Assembly: GCA_002421605.1 (NCBI GenBank)
Contig: DISJ01000009.1
Location: forward strand, 1,130 to 65,129
Source of the DNA: Rhodobacteraceae bacterium UBA6213
GTDB taxonomy: Bacteria; Pseudomonadota; Alphaproteobacteria; Rhodobacterales; Rhodobacteraceae
Direction: 5' to 3'
DNA length: 64,000 nucleotides
Part shown: positions 8,665 to 17,581 of the stretch, piece after piece
Numbering within the stretch: position 1 is the first letter of the stretch
Layout: each line of letters starts with the position of its first letter
Program-made: the position numbers and the translations under genes
Notes under the pieces: generated by a model
What the model was told of the DNA's origin: nothing
The model's database searches: none
The model's input: only the letters and a program-made list of their open reading frames with translations

Positions 8665-9016
8665 ATTGGGGTCCCTTAACTGCTCTGGGTGGTTTGTTTG
8701 TTCTGGTTTTCTAGCATACTCCGCTTTCCACAGGCCGGAATCAACTCTCAAGTACGAATCACCCCCTTTTGGCGAATCAGCAAACCGTAAAAAAACAAAA
8801 TTTTGACTAATTTGTCGCACCTTGAAGGACTTGCCGCATAAAGCACACTTGGTTGCGCTAACCCGCTCAAAGCCTTCTGTTCCTTCTTTTCCGCTGCATG
8901 TTATAGGGACGACATTCGCGGCCACTCCGGTGTGCTGGCGGATCGGCAGCCCCCGGGCGAGGGCTACCGGGTAACACCCTTTGAACCGCCGCACGACGGC
9001 ATCGGGAGCAAAGAAG
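8665..9016. promoter_or_regulatory. Divergent chvI / pckA intergenic region
   Basis: This 352-base gene-free stretch must hold the promoters of both chvI (minus) and pckA (plus). It contains an AT-rich core at about 8786-8812 (runs of A then TTTTGACTAATTT) inside otherwise GC-rich sequence. I could not find a convincing pair of -35/-10 hexamers for either gene or a clear ChvI box. The pckA ribosome site GGGAG lies at 9004-9008. Shared control of pckA by ChvI is an inference from gene order. Confidence 0.5.
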
Positions 9017-10615
9017 ATGAGCATCGGACGCGTCAACCCGGCGAACCGGCTAGAGGATCAAGGTATCTCCGGCCTTGGCACCGTTCATTACAACCTGATC
9101 GAGCCGCAGCTCGTGGAGGCTGCACTCAAGCGAAACGAAGGCACGCTGGGCAAAGGCGGGGCCTTTTACTGCACGACCGGCAAGCACACCGGGCGTTCAC
9201 CCAAGGACAAATTCGTAGTCCGCACCCCCGAGGTGGAGGAATCGATCTGGTGGGAAAACAACGCGCCGATGGCACCCGACGCCTTCGACAGGCTGTACGC
9301 CGATATGCTGGCGCACCTCAAAGGTCATGAAGTTTTTGTGCAAGACCTTTACGGCGGCGCTGACCTTTCGCATCGGTTGGATGTGAGAATCGTTACCGAG
9401 CTCGCGTGGCAAAGCCTTTTCATTCGCCATATGCTGCGCCGCCCGGCCCGCCACGAACTTGATGGCTTTGTGCCTGAATTCACGATCATCGACGCGCCCT
9501 CGTTCAAGGCCGACCCGGCACGCCACGGCTGCCGCAGCGAAACTGTAATCGCGCTCAACTTTTCCAAGCGGCTGATCCTGATCGGTAACTCCGCCTATGC
9601 CGGCGAGATCAAGAAATCGGTGTTTACGCTGCTCAACTACATCCTGCCCGGCAAGGGCGTGATGGCGATGCACTGCTCGGCCAACCACGCGATTGGCGAC
9701 ACCGGTGATACGGCGATCTTCTTCGGTCTGTCGGGCACCGGCAAGACCACCCTTTCCGCCGACCCTTCGCGCGTGTTGATCGGCGATGACGAACACGGCT
9801 GGTCAGAACGTGGCACCTTCAACTTTGAAGGCGGGTGCTACGCCAAGACGATTAATCTCAGTGCCGAGGCGGAGCCCGAAATCTATGCTACCACCTCCCG
9901 GTTCGGCTCTGTGGTCGAGAACATGACCTTTAATCCCGAGACGCTTGATCTCAACTTCGAAGACGTCAGCCTGACTGAAAACACCCGCGTGGCCTACCCA
10001 CTGCACTATATCTCGAACGCGTCTGAAAGTTCGCTGGGCGGGCATCCGCGCAATATCATCATGCTCACCTGCGATGCCTTCGGGGTGTTGCCGCCGATTT
10101 CCAGGCTGACCCCCGCGCAGGCGATGTATCACTTCCTGTCGGGTTTTACCTCGAAGGTAGCAGGCACCGAGCAGGGCATCACCGAACCGCAGCCGACCTT
10201 CTCGACCTGCTTTGGTGCCCCCTTCATGGCACGCCGCCCCGAGGCGTATGGCAACCTGCTGCACGACAAGATCGCTGCGCACGGGTCCACCTGCTGGCTG
10301 GTCAACACCGGCTGGACCGGCGGCGCGTATGGCGTTGGCAGGCGGATGCCGATCAAGGCAACCCGCGCGCTGCTGACCGCGGCACTTGACGGCTCGCTCA
10401 ATGATGCTGCGTTCCGCCACGATGCCAACTTCGGCTTTGAAGTGCCGATAGCGGTGCACGACGTCGAAACACGCCTGCTCAACCCGCGCGAAACATGGGC
10501 CGACAAAGCCGCATACGATGCTCAGGCAGCCAAGCTGATGGCGATGTTTGCGAAGAACTTCGCTCAATACCTGCCCTACATCGACGACGATGTAAAAGCG
10601 GTTGCGATCGGCTGA
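9017..10615 (+). CDS. pckA: Phosphoenolpyruvate carboxykinase (ATP)
   Basis: A 532-residue ATP-dependent PEP carboxykinase, which converts oxaloacetate and ATP to PEP and CO2 at the entry to gluconeogenesis. Signatures are TTGKHTGRSPKDKF (about 57-70), the kinase-1a P-loop FFGLSGTGKTTLSADP (about 235-250), the metal-binding LIGDDEHGW and FEGGCYAKTINL. I start at ATG 9017, after GGGAG, which gives the usual length; a TTG 36 bases upstream is open but adds residues not seen in the family. The gene faces away from chvI and ends in a strong terminator. Confidence 0.97.
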   Translation: MSIGRVNPANRLEDQGISGLGTVHYNLIEPQLVEAALKRNEGTLGKGGAFYCTTGKHTGRSPKDKFVVRTPEVEESIWWENNAPMAPDAFDRLYADMLAHLKGHEVFVQDLYGGADLSHRLDVRIVTELAWQSLFIRHMLRRPARHELDGFVPEFTIIDAPSFKADPARHGCRSETVIALNFSKRLILIGNSAYAGEIKKSVFTLLNYILPGKGVMAMHCSANHAIGDTGDTAIFFGLSGTGKTTLSADPSRVLIGDDEHGWSERGTFNFEGGCYAKTINLSAEAEPEIYATTSRFGSVVENMTFNPETLDLNFEDVSLTENTRVAYPLHYISNASESSLGGHPRNIIMLTCDAFGVLPPISRLTPAQAMYHFLSGFTSKVAGTEQGITEPQPTFSTCFGAPFMARRPEAYGNLLHDKIAAHGSTCWLVNTGWTGGAYGVGRRMPIKATRALLTAALDGSLNDAAFRHDANFGFEVPIAVHDVETRLLNPRETWADKAAYDAQAAKLMAMFAKNFAQYLPYIDDDVKAVAIG

Positions 10616-10636
10616 TCAGTAAGACCTAAATGATTT

Positions 10637-10665
10637 GGCCGGAGCGGATGCTCCGGCCTTTTTTT
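10637..10665 (+). terminator. Intrinsic terminator of pckA
   Basis: A perfect 9-bp stem (GGCCGGAGC / GCTCCGGCC) with a GGAT tetraloop is followed directly by seven T residues, 22 bases past the pckA stop. The form is textbook for factor-independent termination on the plus strand. On the other strand it lies beyond the convergent gdhA stop but lacks a T-run. Confidence 0.92.
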
Positions 10666-10693
10666 GGCGTCTTGCAGCTACTGCATGCTTTGG

Positions 10694-12046
10694 CTAGACC
10701 ACGCCCATCGCTCGCATCGCCTCGGCCACGCGAACAAAGCCAGTGATGTTGGCGCCCAGCACATAGTCACTCGGCGCGCCATATTCTTCGGCGGTCTGGG
10801 CGCAGGCGTCGTGGATGTTGCGCATGATCGCTGCCAACCGCGCCTCGGTTTGTTCGAACGTCCAACTATCGCGCGACGCATTCTGCTGCATTTCCAGCGC
10901 CGAGGTTGCCACGCCGCCTGCGTTGGCGGCTTTGCCGGGGGCAAATAGCACGTCTGCCGCCTGCATGATCTTCACCGCGTCAGGGGTGGACGGCATGTTT
11001 GCGCCTTCACCCACCGCGATCACGCCGTTTTTAATCAGCGACTTTGCGTCTTTGCCGGTCAATTCATTCTGAGTAGCCGAGGGCAGCGCGACTTCGCACG
11101 GGACATCCCAGATCGAGCCGTCTTCGACATAATATGTGCCAGCGCCCTTCAGCCGCGCATATTCCGAAATCCGCCCGCGGCGCACCTCTTTGATTTCTTT
11201 CACCAGCGCTAGGTCGATGCCGTTTTCATCCACGACATAGCCGCCAGAATCTGAACAGGCCATCACCTTGCCGCCGAAAGAAATCGCCTTTTCCATGGCA
11301 TAAATCGCCACGTTGCCCGAACCGGAAACCACCACGCGCTTGCCGTCAAAGCTGTTCTGCTTTGTCTCAAGCATACGTTCCACGAAATACACCGTGCCAT
11401 AGCCTGTCGCCTCGGTTCGAGCGCGTGAACCGCCGTAGGATAGGCCTTTGCCTGTCAATACGCCCGCCTCAAAGCGGTTGGTCAGACGCTTGTATTGCCC
11501 GAACATGTAGCCAATTTCGCGCCCGCCCACACCAATGTCGCCCGCTGGCACGTCGGTATGTTCACCCAGATGGCGGTGCAATTCGGTCATCAGCGATTGG
11601 CAGAACCGCATGATTTCACTGTTCGAACGCCCCTTGGGGTCGAAGTCAGAGCCGCCCTTGCCACCACCGATCGGCAAACCCGTAAGCGCGTTTTTGAAGG
11701 TCTGCTCAAAGCCCAGAAACTTGATGATCCCGACATTGACCGAAGGGTGAAAACGCAGCCCCCCCTTGAACGGCCCAAGCGCCGAGTTGAACTGCACGCG
11801 AAAGCCACGGTTGATCTGCACCTGGTTCTTGTCATCAACCCACGGCACACGGAAAATGATCTGACGCTCGGGTTCGCAAATACGTTCGATCAAGGCGTCG
11901 TCAGCATATTCCGGGTGTTTGGCAACCACCCGGCCAAGGCTTTCCAGAACCTCGTGAACCGCTTGGTGAAACTCGGTCTCGCCCGTGTTGCGGCGCAAAA
12001 CTTCGGTGAGGATTGGTTCCAGTTTTTCGTCGATGCTGACCACCAT
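10694..12046 (-). CDS. gdhA: NADP-specific glutamate dehydrogenase
   Basis: A 450-residue hexameric-type glutamate dehydrogenase that aminates 2-oxoglutarate with ammonium. The catalytic region GGGKGGSDFDPKGRSNSE (about residues 118-135) contains the active Lys, and VVVSGSGNVAIYAMEKA (about 236-252) is the dinucleotide-binding motif. PFKGGLRFHP binds glutamate. The length fits the small NADP-dependent class. I prefer ATG 12046 because GGGAGG lies 5 bases upstream; an in-frame ATG at 12058 gives four more residues but has no ribosome site. A perfect 10-bp hairpin lies about 30 bases upstream of the start. Confidence 0.95.
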   Translation of the reverse strand: MVVSIDEKLEPILTEVLRRNTGETEFHQAVHEVLESLGRVVAKHPEYADDALIERICEPERQIIFRVPWVDDKNQVQINRGFRVQFNSALGPFKGGLRFHPSVNVGIIKFLGFEQTFKNALTGLPIGGGKGGSDFDPKGRSNSEIMRFCQSLMTELHRHLGEHTDVPAGDIGVGGREIGYMFGQYKRLTNRFEAGVLTGKGLSYGGSRARTEATGYGTVYFVERMLETKQNSFDGKRVVVSGSGNVAIYAMEKAISFGGKVMACSDSGGYVVDENGIDLALVKEIKEVRRGRISEYARLKGAGTYYVEDGSIWDVPCEVALPSATQNELTGKDAKSLIKNGVIAVGEGANMPSTPDAVKIMQAADVLFAPGKAANAGGVATSALEMQQNASRDSWTFEQTEARLAAIMRNIHDACAQTAEEYGAPSDYVLGANITGFVRVAEAMRAMGVV

Positions 12047-12075
12047 ACGGCCTCCCATACAGAAAAATAACTTTG

Positions 12076-12102
12076 CTAACTGCCGCGTTTTCCGGCAGTT
12101 AG
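12076..12102. repeat. Perfect inverted repeat between rnr and gdhA
   Basis: CTAACTGCCG and CGGCAGTTAG form a perfect 10-bp stem with a 7-base loop. Both flanking genes are on the minus strand, so the hairpin is about 110 bases past the rnr stop and about 30 bases before gdhA. It lacks a directly adjoining T-run, though ATTTTT follows after eight bases on the minus strand. It may terminate rnr, attenuate gdhA or be an operator. Confidence 0.6.
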
Positions 12103-12213
12103 AACGGCAATAGTCCGTTCGTTCGGCACTTTGAACACTGAAAAGCCAAATCGCCTGAATTATGGGCTATTTGCCACAGGAAGCTCAGCAATGCCTGGAA
12201 GGTCGCTTTTCGT

Positions 12214-14475
12214 TTAGCGTTTGCGCTCGCGTCGCTCTTTTCGCGCAATACCGCGTTCGCGCGCCTTGGCGGCGGCCAGCCTGTGGCCACCGGGCTTGGT
12301 TGCGCGCTTGGTGCCACTGCGCGGCAAGGTACTGCCCTCGACCTCCAGAAGTTCCAGCATCAACCCGCCGGTCATCGGCACGGCCTCTGCCAGCCGAACG
12401 GTTACGCGCTGGCCGATGCTCAGCACCATGTTGCTATCGGCACCGCGCAGAGTTTGCGCATCGCGGTCATAGTGAAAATACTCACGCCCAATATCGCGGA
12501 TCGGGATCAGACCGTCAGCGCCCGTCTCGTCCAGCTTCACAAACGCGCCAAACCGCTGCACACCACTGATGCGACCGCTAAACTCGCTGCCAACGCGTTC
12601 GGAAAGGTAGGCCGCGAGGTAGCGGTCAGTAGTGTCGCGTTCGGCAAGCATAGCGCGCCGCTCGGTTTCAGACACATGCTGCGCGGTCTCTTCCAGCACT
12701 TCGATGTCGGCGGGCGACAGCCCGTCATCGCCCCATTGGTGCCCCGCGATCAGCGCGCGGTGCACGATCAGGTCGCTATAGCGGCGAATGGGCGAGGTGA
12801 AATGCGCATAGGATCGCAGTGCCAACCCGAAGTGACCAAGGTTTTGCGGCAGATAATAGGCCTGCTGCATCGAACGCAGCGTGGTGATGTTCAGCAGTTC
12901 GTCGAACTCGCTGCCCTCGGCCTGCGCCAAAAGGCGGTTCAGGTGCGCGGTCTTCAGCACATGCCCCTTGGCAAGGGTAAAGCCTGATGCCTGCGCAACC
13001 TCGCGCAAAGCATCGAGCTTTTGCGGGCTAGGTTCTTCGTGCACGCGGTACAGCAACGGGCGGCGCAGGCGTTCCAGCTCTTCAGAGGCGGCGACGTTGG
13101 CCAAAATCATGAACTCTTCGATCAACCGATGCGCGTCAAGCCGGGCGCGATAGCCTACGGATTTGACCTTGCCGTCTTCGCCCAGTTCGATCTTGCGTTC
13201 TGGCAGGTCCAGATCAAGCGGCTGGCGCACGGCCCGCGCGCGGGTGAGCGAGGCGTAGGCCGCGTAAAGCGGTGCGATCACCGGCGCCAGCAATGGGGCG
13301 CAGCGCGCATTCGCCTGCCCGTCTTGTGCCGCCTGCACCTCTTCATACGCAAGCGACGCGACCGATTTGATGCGACCACGCTGAAAGCGGTGGCCAAGCT
13401 TGTTGCCTGCCGAGTCGAGTTTCATCCGCGCCACGATCACCGGGCGAGTGACACCCTCGTGCAGTGAGCACAGGTCCCCCGAAAGCCGGTCGGGCAGCAT
13501 TGGCACCACCCGGTCAGGGAAATAGCAGGAGTTGCCGCGCTTGCGCGCCTCTGCATCAAGCGCCGAGCGGGGGCGCACATAATGCGCGACATCGGCAATG
13601 GCGACCCAAAGGATATGGCCGCCTTCGTTGGCGGGGTCTTCGTCGGCCTCGGCAAAGCAGGCATCGTCATGGTCGCGGGCGTCCGACGGGTCGATGGTTA
13701 CAAACGGCAGCGCCGCCAGATCAACACCGTAATCGTCAGGAACGAACGTGGCGGCGTCTGCCTCGGCAATCGCGTCATCGGGAAAATCGTCTGGAATGCC
13801 GTGCTGATGGATCGCGATCAGCGACACCGCGCGCGGTTCCGAAGGATCACCCAACCGCTCGACAATACGCGCTGCGGGCAGCCCCATGCGGCCGCGCGGA
13901 CCAACAAGCTCTGCCTCGACCAACTCGCCCTCGCGCGCGCTGAGCGTGGCGCCAGAACCTACGCGCCATTCGCGGTCAGCGCCTTTGTCGATGGGCGTGA
14001 TGCGGCCACCCTCGGCGGTTTTACGAAAAATGCCAACAACGCGGTGCGCCGCCTCACCAAAGCGGCGGATAAGTCGCGCTTCCCACGTGTAATCATCGCC
14101 TGCAACCTCGCTCATGCGGGCCAGAAAGCGATCTCCCGCAGCCAGAGGCGCGTCGCCTTTGGCGGGCACGAACAGCACACGCGGCGCGGGCGCGCTGCCC
14201 TGCCATTCAAGTGGTTCGGCAAACTGATCGCCATTTGCATCGGGCGCCAGCATGGCCAGCACCGTGACTGGCGCGAACTTGTCGTGTGCGGGCACTACAG
14301 GGTCGCGGCGGCGCGAATAATCGCCCTCCGCCTCCATTTCTTTCAGAAGTCGCTTCAGTTCGATGCGCTCGCCTCCCTGAAGGCCAAAAGCCTTGGAGAT
14401 GTCGCGCTTGCTGCTTGCGCCTGGATGTGCGGCGAGCCAGTCAAGGATCTGGTCTTTGCTTGGAATACGGGTCAT
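12214..14475 (-). CDS. rnr: Ribonuclease R
   Basis: A 753-residue 3'-5' exoribonuclease of the RNB family, which degrades structured RNA and defective tRNA or rRNA. An N-terminal winged-helix region (1-70, ending in an RRRDPVVPAHDKF stretch) precedes cold-shock domains. The RNB catalytic core has TIDPSDARDHDDACFAEAD near residue 265 with the metal-binding Asp residues, then FPDRVVPMLPDRLS and HFTSPIRRYSDLIVHR. An S1 domain (FSGRISGVQRFGAFVKL) follows, then a Lys/Arg-rich tail ending in KERRERKR. The arrangement matches RNase R rather than RNase II. Confidence 0.95.
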   Translation of the reverse strand: MTRIPSKDQILDWLAAHPGASSKRDISKAFGLQGGERIELKRLLKEMEAEGDYSRRRDPVVPAHDKFAPVTVLAMLAPDANGDQFAEPLEWQGSAPAPRVLFVPAKGDAPLAAGDRFLARMSEVAGDDYTWEARLIRRFGEAAHRVVGIFRKTAEGGRITPIDKGADREWRVGSGATLSAREGELVEAELVGPRGRMGLPAARIVERLGDPSEPRAVSLIAIHQHGIPDDFPDDAIAEADAATFVPDDYGVDLAALPFVTIDPSDARDHDDACFAEADEDPANEGGHILWVAIADVAHYVRPRSALDAEARKRGNSCYFPDRVVPMLPDRLSGDLCSLHEGVTRPVIVARMKLDSAGNKLGHRFQRGRIKSVASLAYEEVQAAQDGQANARCAPLLAPVIAPLYAAYASLTRARAVRQPLDLDLPERKIELGEDGKVKSVGYRARLDAHRLIEEFMILANVAASEELERLRRPLLYRVHEEPSPQKLDALREVAQASGFTLAKGHVLKTAHLNRLLAQAEGSEFDELLNITTLRSMQQAYYLPQNLGHFGLALRSYAHFTSPIRRYSDLIVHRALIAGHQWGDDGLSPADIEVLEETAQHVSETERRAMLAERDTTDRYLAAYLSERVGSEFSGRISGVQRFGAFVKLDETGADGLIPIRDIGREYFHYDRDAQTLRGADSNMVLSIGQRVTVRLAEAVPMTGGLMLELLEVEGSTLPRSGTKRATKPGGHRLAAAKARERGIARKERRERKR

Positions 14476-14567
14476 GGCCCTGCACTAGCACGCACCGCGC
14501 GGGTCGTCACCTGCAAGCCGGTGGCTTGGCCCGGAACCTCTCGCAATATTTCAACCTTAAAGAAGGT

Positions 14568-15710
14568 TCAGGCGAAGTAGTCGGCAAGAATACGGCTATA
14601 GACACGCTTCAGCGCCGTGATCTGGGCAACCTCCACCCGCTCGTTGACCTGATGCATCGTCTTGCCGACCAGACCAAACTCCAGCACCGGGCAGTGGTCC
14701 TTGACGAAGCGCGCGTCCGAAGTGCCGCCCGAGGTGGAAAGGCTGGGTGCAACGCCGGTTTCAGCTTCAACCGCGCGGCTGACAAGCGCCACGAATTCGC
14801 CGGGCGGGGTCAGGAAGCTTTCGCCCGCGATGTCGAAACGCAGGCCAATCTTGACGCCGGTTTCCACCTCGGCCTTTGCCGCTTCGGCAATCAGCCAGTT
14901 CGAGATGCTGACGCCCGAATGCGCGTCGTTGAAGCGGATGTTGACGGTGGCGGCGGCGCGCGCGGGAATCACGTTGGTCGCGGGGTTGGCGCAATCGATG
15001 GTGGTGATTTGCAGCGTCGAGGCATCGAAATGTTCAGTGCCCGCATCAAGCGGTTCGGCGGTAAGGCGACCCAGCAGCGTTACCAGCGCATGCAGCGGGT
15101 TCTTGGCACGGTGTGGATAGGCAGAGTGGCCTTGCACGCCTTCTGCCGAAAACCAACAGGTTAGCGAGCCGCGGCGACCGATCTTGATCATGTCGCCCAA
15201 ACGCTCAGGGCAGGTCGGCTCGCCCACGAGGCAGACCGACATGTGTTCGCCCGCCGCTGCCATATGGTCGAGCAATGCGCGTGTGCCATCGCGCCCCGCT
15301 GCCTCTTCGTCGCCGGTGATGGTCAGGATCACGGCACCGTCAGGCGGGGTAGTGCGCACAAAGTCGATTGCAGCGGCAACAAAGGCTGCGACGCCTGATT
15401 TCATGTCAGTCGCACCGCGCCCCCAAAGCCATCCATCGACGATTTCGCCGCCGAAAGGGTCATATGTCCAAGCGGCCGCATCCCCCACCGGCACCACATC
15501 GGTGTGGCCGTTAAAGCCAAAGCTGCGGTTGGCACCGCGCTTGCCCCAGCGTGCAAAAAGGTTGGATATACCGTTGCGGTCAGCCCGCGTGCATTCAAAG
15601 CCCGCCGCGCCAAGCAGGTCTTGCAGCAACACCAGCGCGCCGCCCTCTTCGGGCGTTACCGAAGGGCAGCGGATCAGATCGACAGTAAGGGCAACGGAAT
15701 CGACGGACAT
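14568..15710 (-). CDS. dapE: Succinyl-diaminopimelate desuccinylase
   Basis: A 380-residue M20-family metallohydrolase that releases succinate from N-succinyl-LL-2,6-diaminopimelate in the lysine and peptidoglycan pathway. Metal ligands are visible in FNGHTDVVPVGD, GRGATDMKSGVAAF and ITGDEEAAGRDGT (the Glu pair includes the catalytic base), and the C-terminal TSGGTSDARF and MHQVNE motifs complete the site. MSVDSVALTVDLIRCPSVTP is the family start. ATG 15710 follows an AAGGAG ribosome site; the frame remains open upstream but without similarity. Confidence 0.95.
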   Translation of the reverse strand: MSVDSVALTVDLIRCPSVTPEEGGALVLLQDLLGAAGFECTRADRNGISNLFARWGKRGANRSFGFNGHTDVVPVGDAAAWTYDPFGGEIVDGWLWGRGATDMKSGVAAFVAAAIDFVRTTPPDGAVILTITGDEEAAGRDGTRALLDHMAAAGEHMSVCLVGEPTCPERLGDMIKIGRRGSLTCWFSAEGVQGHSAYPHRAKNPLHALVTLLGRLTAEPLDAGTEHFDASTLQITTIDCANPATNVIPARAAATVNIRFNDAHSGVSISNWLIAEAAKAEVETGVKIGLRFDIAGESFLTPPGEFVALVSRAVEAETGVAPSLSTSGGTSDARFVKDHCPVLEFGLVGKTMHQVNERVEVAQITALKRVYSRILADYFA

Positions 15711-15997
15711 GGCAAGCTCCTTGCAGCACCGCAGGCCTAGCGCGCCAGCGCGCGGCACGCAATCGGCTGTGCGCCCTGTTGCCAAACGGGCACGCATCGC
15801 CCAACGCAGTGGCACGCACCAAGAAAACGTTAGGAGTGTGGCATAACCAAGCAATAATGTTGGTAAAAATGAAAACCCTGAGGCAGGGCAGACGTATGGG
15901 GTCAACGAACCCCAACCGAGCGGTATGGTATTGATCGGGACAGGACACTAGATCCTGTGGCATCGTTTGCGTTGCCCTCTATACATGGGGGCGGAAG

Positions 15998-17581
15998 ATG
16001 GCGACAGGCGCCGAACTAACTTATACAACCGGCGCTTCTGCGTTGCAGATGGCCAACGAAATCTTTGGTAATGGCGTGACGGTGGTTTCTGCCACCTATA
16101 CGGGCGCGAAAAATTCTTCGGCCATCTATTCGCGTGGTGACTCGCGCTCGCCCGATGTGACGCCAAGTGACACGGGCGTGATCCTTTCCACCGGTGACGC
16201 CGCCGATTTCACGCAAAAGAATGGCGACCCCAACCGCTCGAGCTCGACCTCGACCGATACGAGCGGGGTGAACAACGACGCCCTTTTCAACGCTCTCGGC
16301 GGCAGCAACACGTATGATGCGTCTATTCTGAGCGTCGATTTTGTTCCCACCAGCGACACACTGACCATGCAGTTCGTGTTTTCGTCCGAGGAATATCCGG
16401 AATACGTCAACTCGATCTATAACGACCTCGTAGGCGTCTGGGTGAACGGATCACCCGTACAGATGAGCGTCGGAACAGGAAACGCGTCTGTTACCGGCAT
16501 CAACGGCACGAATAACCAGAACCTGTACGTCGACAACACATCGGATGACTACAACACCGAGATGGACGGCTTCACCGTTACGATGACGCTGAAGATGGTG
16601 GTGATACCGGGGCAGGTGAACTCGATCCGCATCGGCATCGCCGACATGTCGGATTCGCAGTACGATTCCAATCTGCTGATTGCCGGCAACAGCTTGCAAA
16701 CCACGCTGATCGCCAATGACGATGCGGTCACGCTGGCACCCGGCCAGAGCAAGGTGCTTGACGTTCTGGCGAACGATCAAGGGCCGGGCGGCAGCACGCT
16801 GACCATCACAGAAATCAACGGCAACGCGGTTTTCGCGGGGCAAACGATCACACTACCGACAGGGCAGCAGATCACGCTCAACGCCGACGGCACGCTGACG
16901 GTGCTTGGTGACGCCGAAACCGAGAATGTGAACTTTACCTACAAGATAGAAAACAGTGGAAGTGGTAGCACATCCGATGTGGCGTTTGTCACGATTAATC
17001 AGGTGCCGTGTTTTGTTGCCGGAACCCGTATCGCCACGCCCGACGGGCTGGTGGCGGTTGAATCACTGCGACCGGGCGATCTGGTGCTGACAAAGGATGA
17101 AGGCGCGCAGCCCTTGTGTTGGGTGGGTCGCCGGCTCGTGCCCGCGACAGGCGACTTTGCCCCAATTCGCATCGCAGAAGGCGCGCTTGGCGAGCACGGT
17201 GAGCTTTGGCTTTCGCCCCAGCACCGTGTGTTGGTGCAAGATCCGCGGGCCGAATTGCTGTTTGGCAATTGCGAGGTGCTAGTGGCCGCTAAAGATCTGG
17301 TGAATGGCACCACCGTTACGCGTGTCGAGGGCGGCACGGTGGAATACGTGCATGTGCTTTTTGATCGCCATCAGGTAATCTGGTCCGAGGGCCTCGCCTC
17401 AGAAAGCTTTTTGCCCGGGCCGCAGGTGATGCGGGCTTGCGACACGCAGATTGTCGACGAAATTTGCGCGCTTTTCCCTGAACTCGACCCCGAAACTGGC
17501 CATGGCTACAGCAAGGCCGCGCGCAAGGTGCTGCGCAGTTACGAAGCGCGAGTACTTCTTGCACACGCGGACGCGGCATGA
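15998..17581 (+). CDS. Choice-of-anchor L and Hint domain secreted protein
   Basis: A 527-residue probable exported protein. Residues about 10-235 match the choice-of-anchor L type domain (VVSATYTGAKNSSAIYS, DTGVILSTGDAADF, LTMQFVFSSEEYPEY). Residues about 238-335 look like a cadherin/Ig-like repeat (VLDVLANDQGPGGSTLTI). Residues 337-475 form a Hint (hedgehog/intein) domain beginning PCFVAGTRIATPDG, with candidate nucleophile Cys338 and LSPQHRVLV with His409. No Sec signal is visible, so type I or another secretion route is likely, as for many roseobacter Hint proteins. It overlaps the next Hint-like gene by 4 bases. Autocleavage is an inference from the retained residues. Confidence 0.85.
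   Translation: MATGAELTYTTGASALQMANEIFGNGVTVVSATYTGAKNSSAIYSRGDSRSPDVTPSDTGVILSTGDAADFTQKNGDPNRSSSTSTDTSGVNNDALFNALGGSNTYDASILSVDFVPTSDTLTMQFVFSSEEYPEYVNSIYNDLVGVWVNGSPVQMSVGTGNASVTGINGTNNQNLYVDNTSDDYNTEMDGFTVTMTLKMVVIPGQVNSIRIGIADMSDSQYDSNLLIAGNSLQTTLIANDDAVTLAPGQSKVLDVLANDQGPGGSTLTITEINGNAVFAGQTITLPTGQQITLNADGTLTVLGDAETENVNFTYKIENSGSGSTSDVAFVTINQVPCFVAGTRIATPDGLVAVESLRPGDLVLTKDEGAQPLCWVGRRLVPATGDFAPIRIAEGALGEHGELWLSPQHRVLVQDPRAELLFGNCEVLVAAKDLVNGTTVTRVEGGTVEYVHVLFDRHQVIWSEGLASESFLPGPQVMRACDTQIVDEICALFPELDPETGHGYSKAARKVLRSYEARVLLAHADAA

Noticed and set aside
8800..8910. Possible sigma-70 promoter for pckA (TTGACT at 8803, TTATAG at 8901)
   Set aside because: The hexamers are not at a workable spacing and no alternative partner fits, so I do not call a promoter site.
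8665..9036. N-terminal extension of chvI by about 124 codons
   Set aside because: The extension has no similarity to response regulators, and the family starts precisely at the receiver domain at 8664.
9803..10567. A 254-codon open frame on the minus strand across pckA
   Set aside because: Antisense shadow of a highly conserved enzyme gene.
13582..14580. A 332-codon open frame on the plus strand across rnr
   Set aside because: Antisense to the conserved RNase R catalytic region; no family features.
15897..15914. TGGGGT / ACCCCA inverted repeat upstream of the choice-of-anchor L gene
   Set aside because: Only 6 bp with a 6-base loop; such repeats are expected by chance in GC-rich intergenic DNA.
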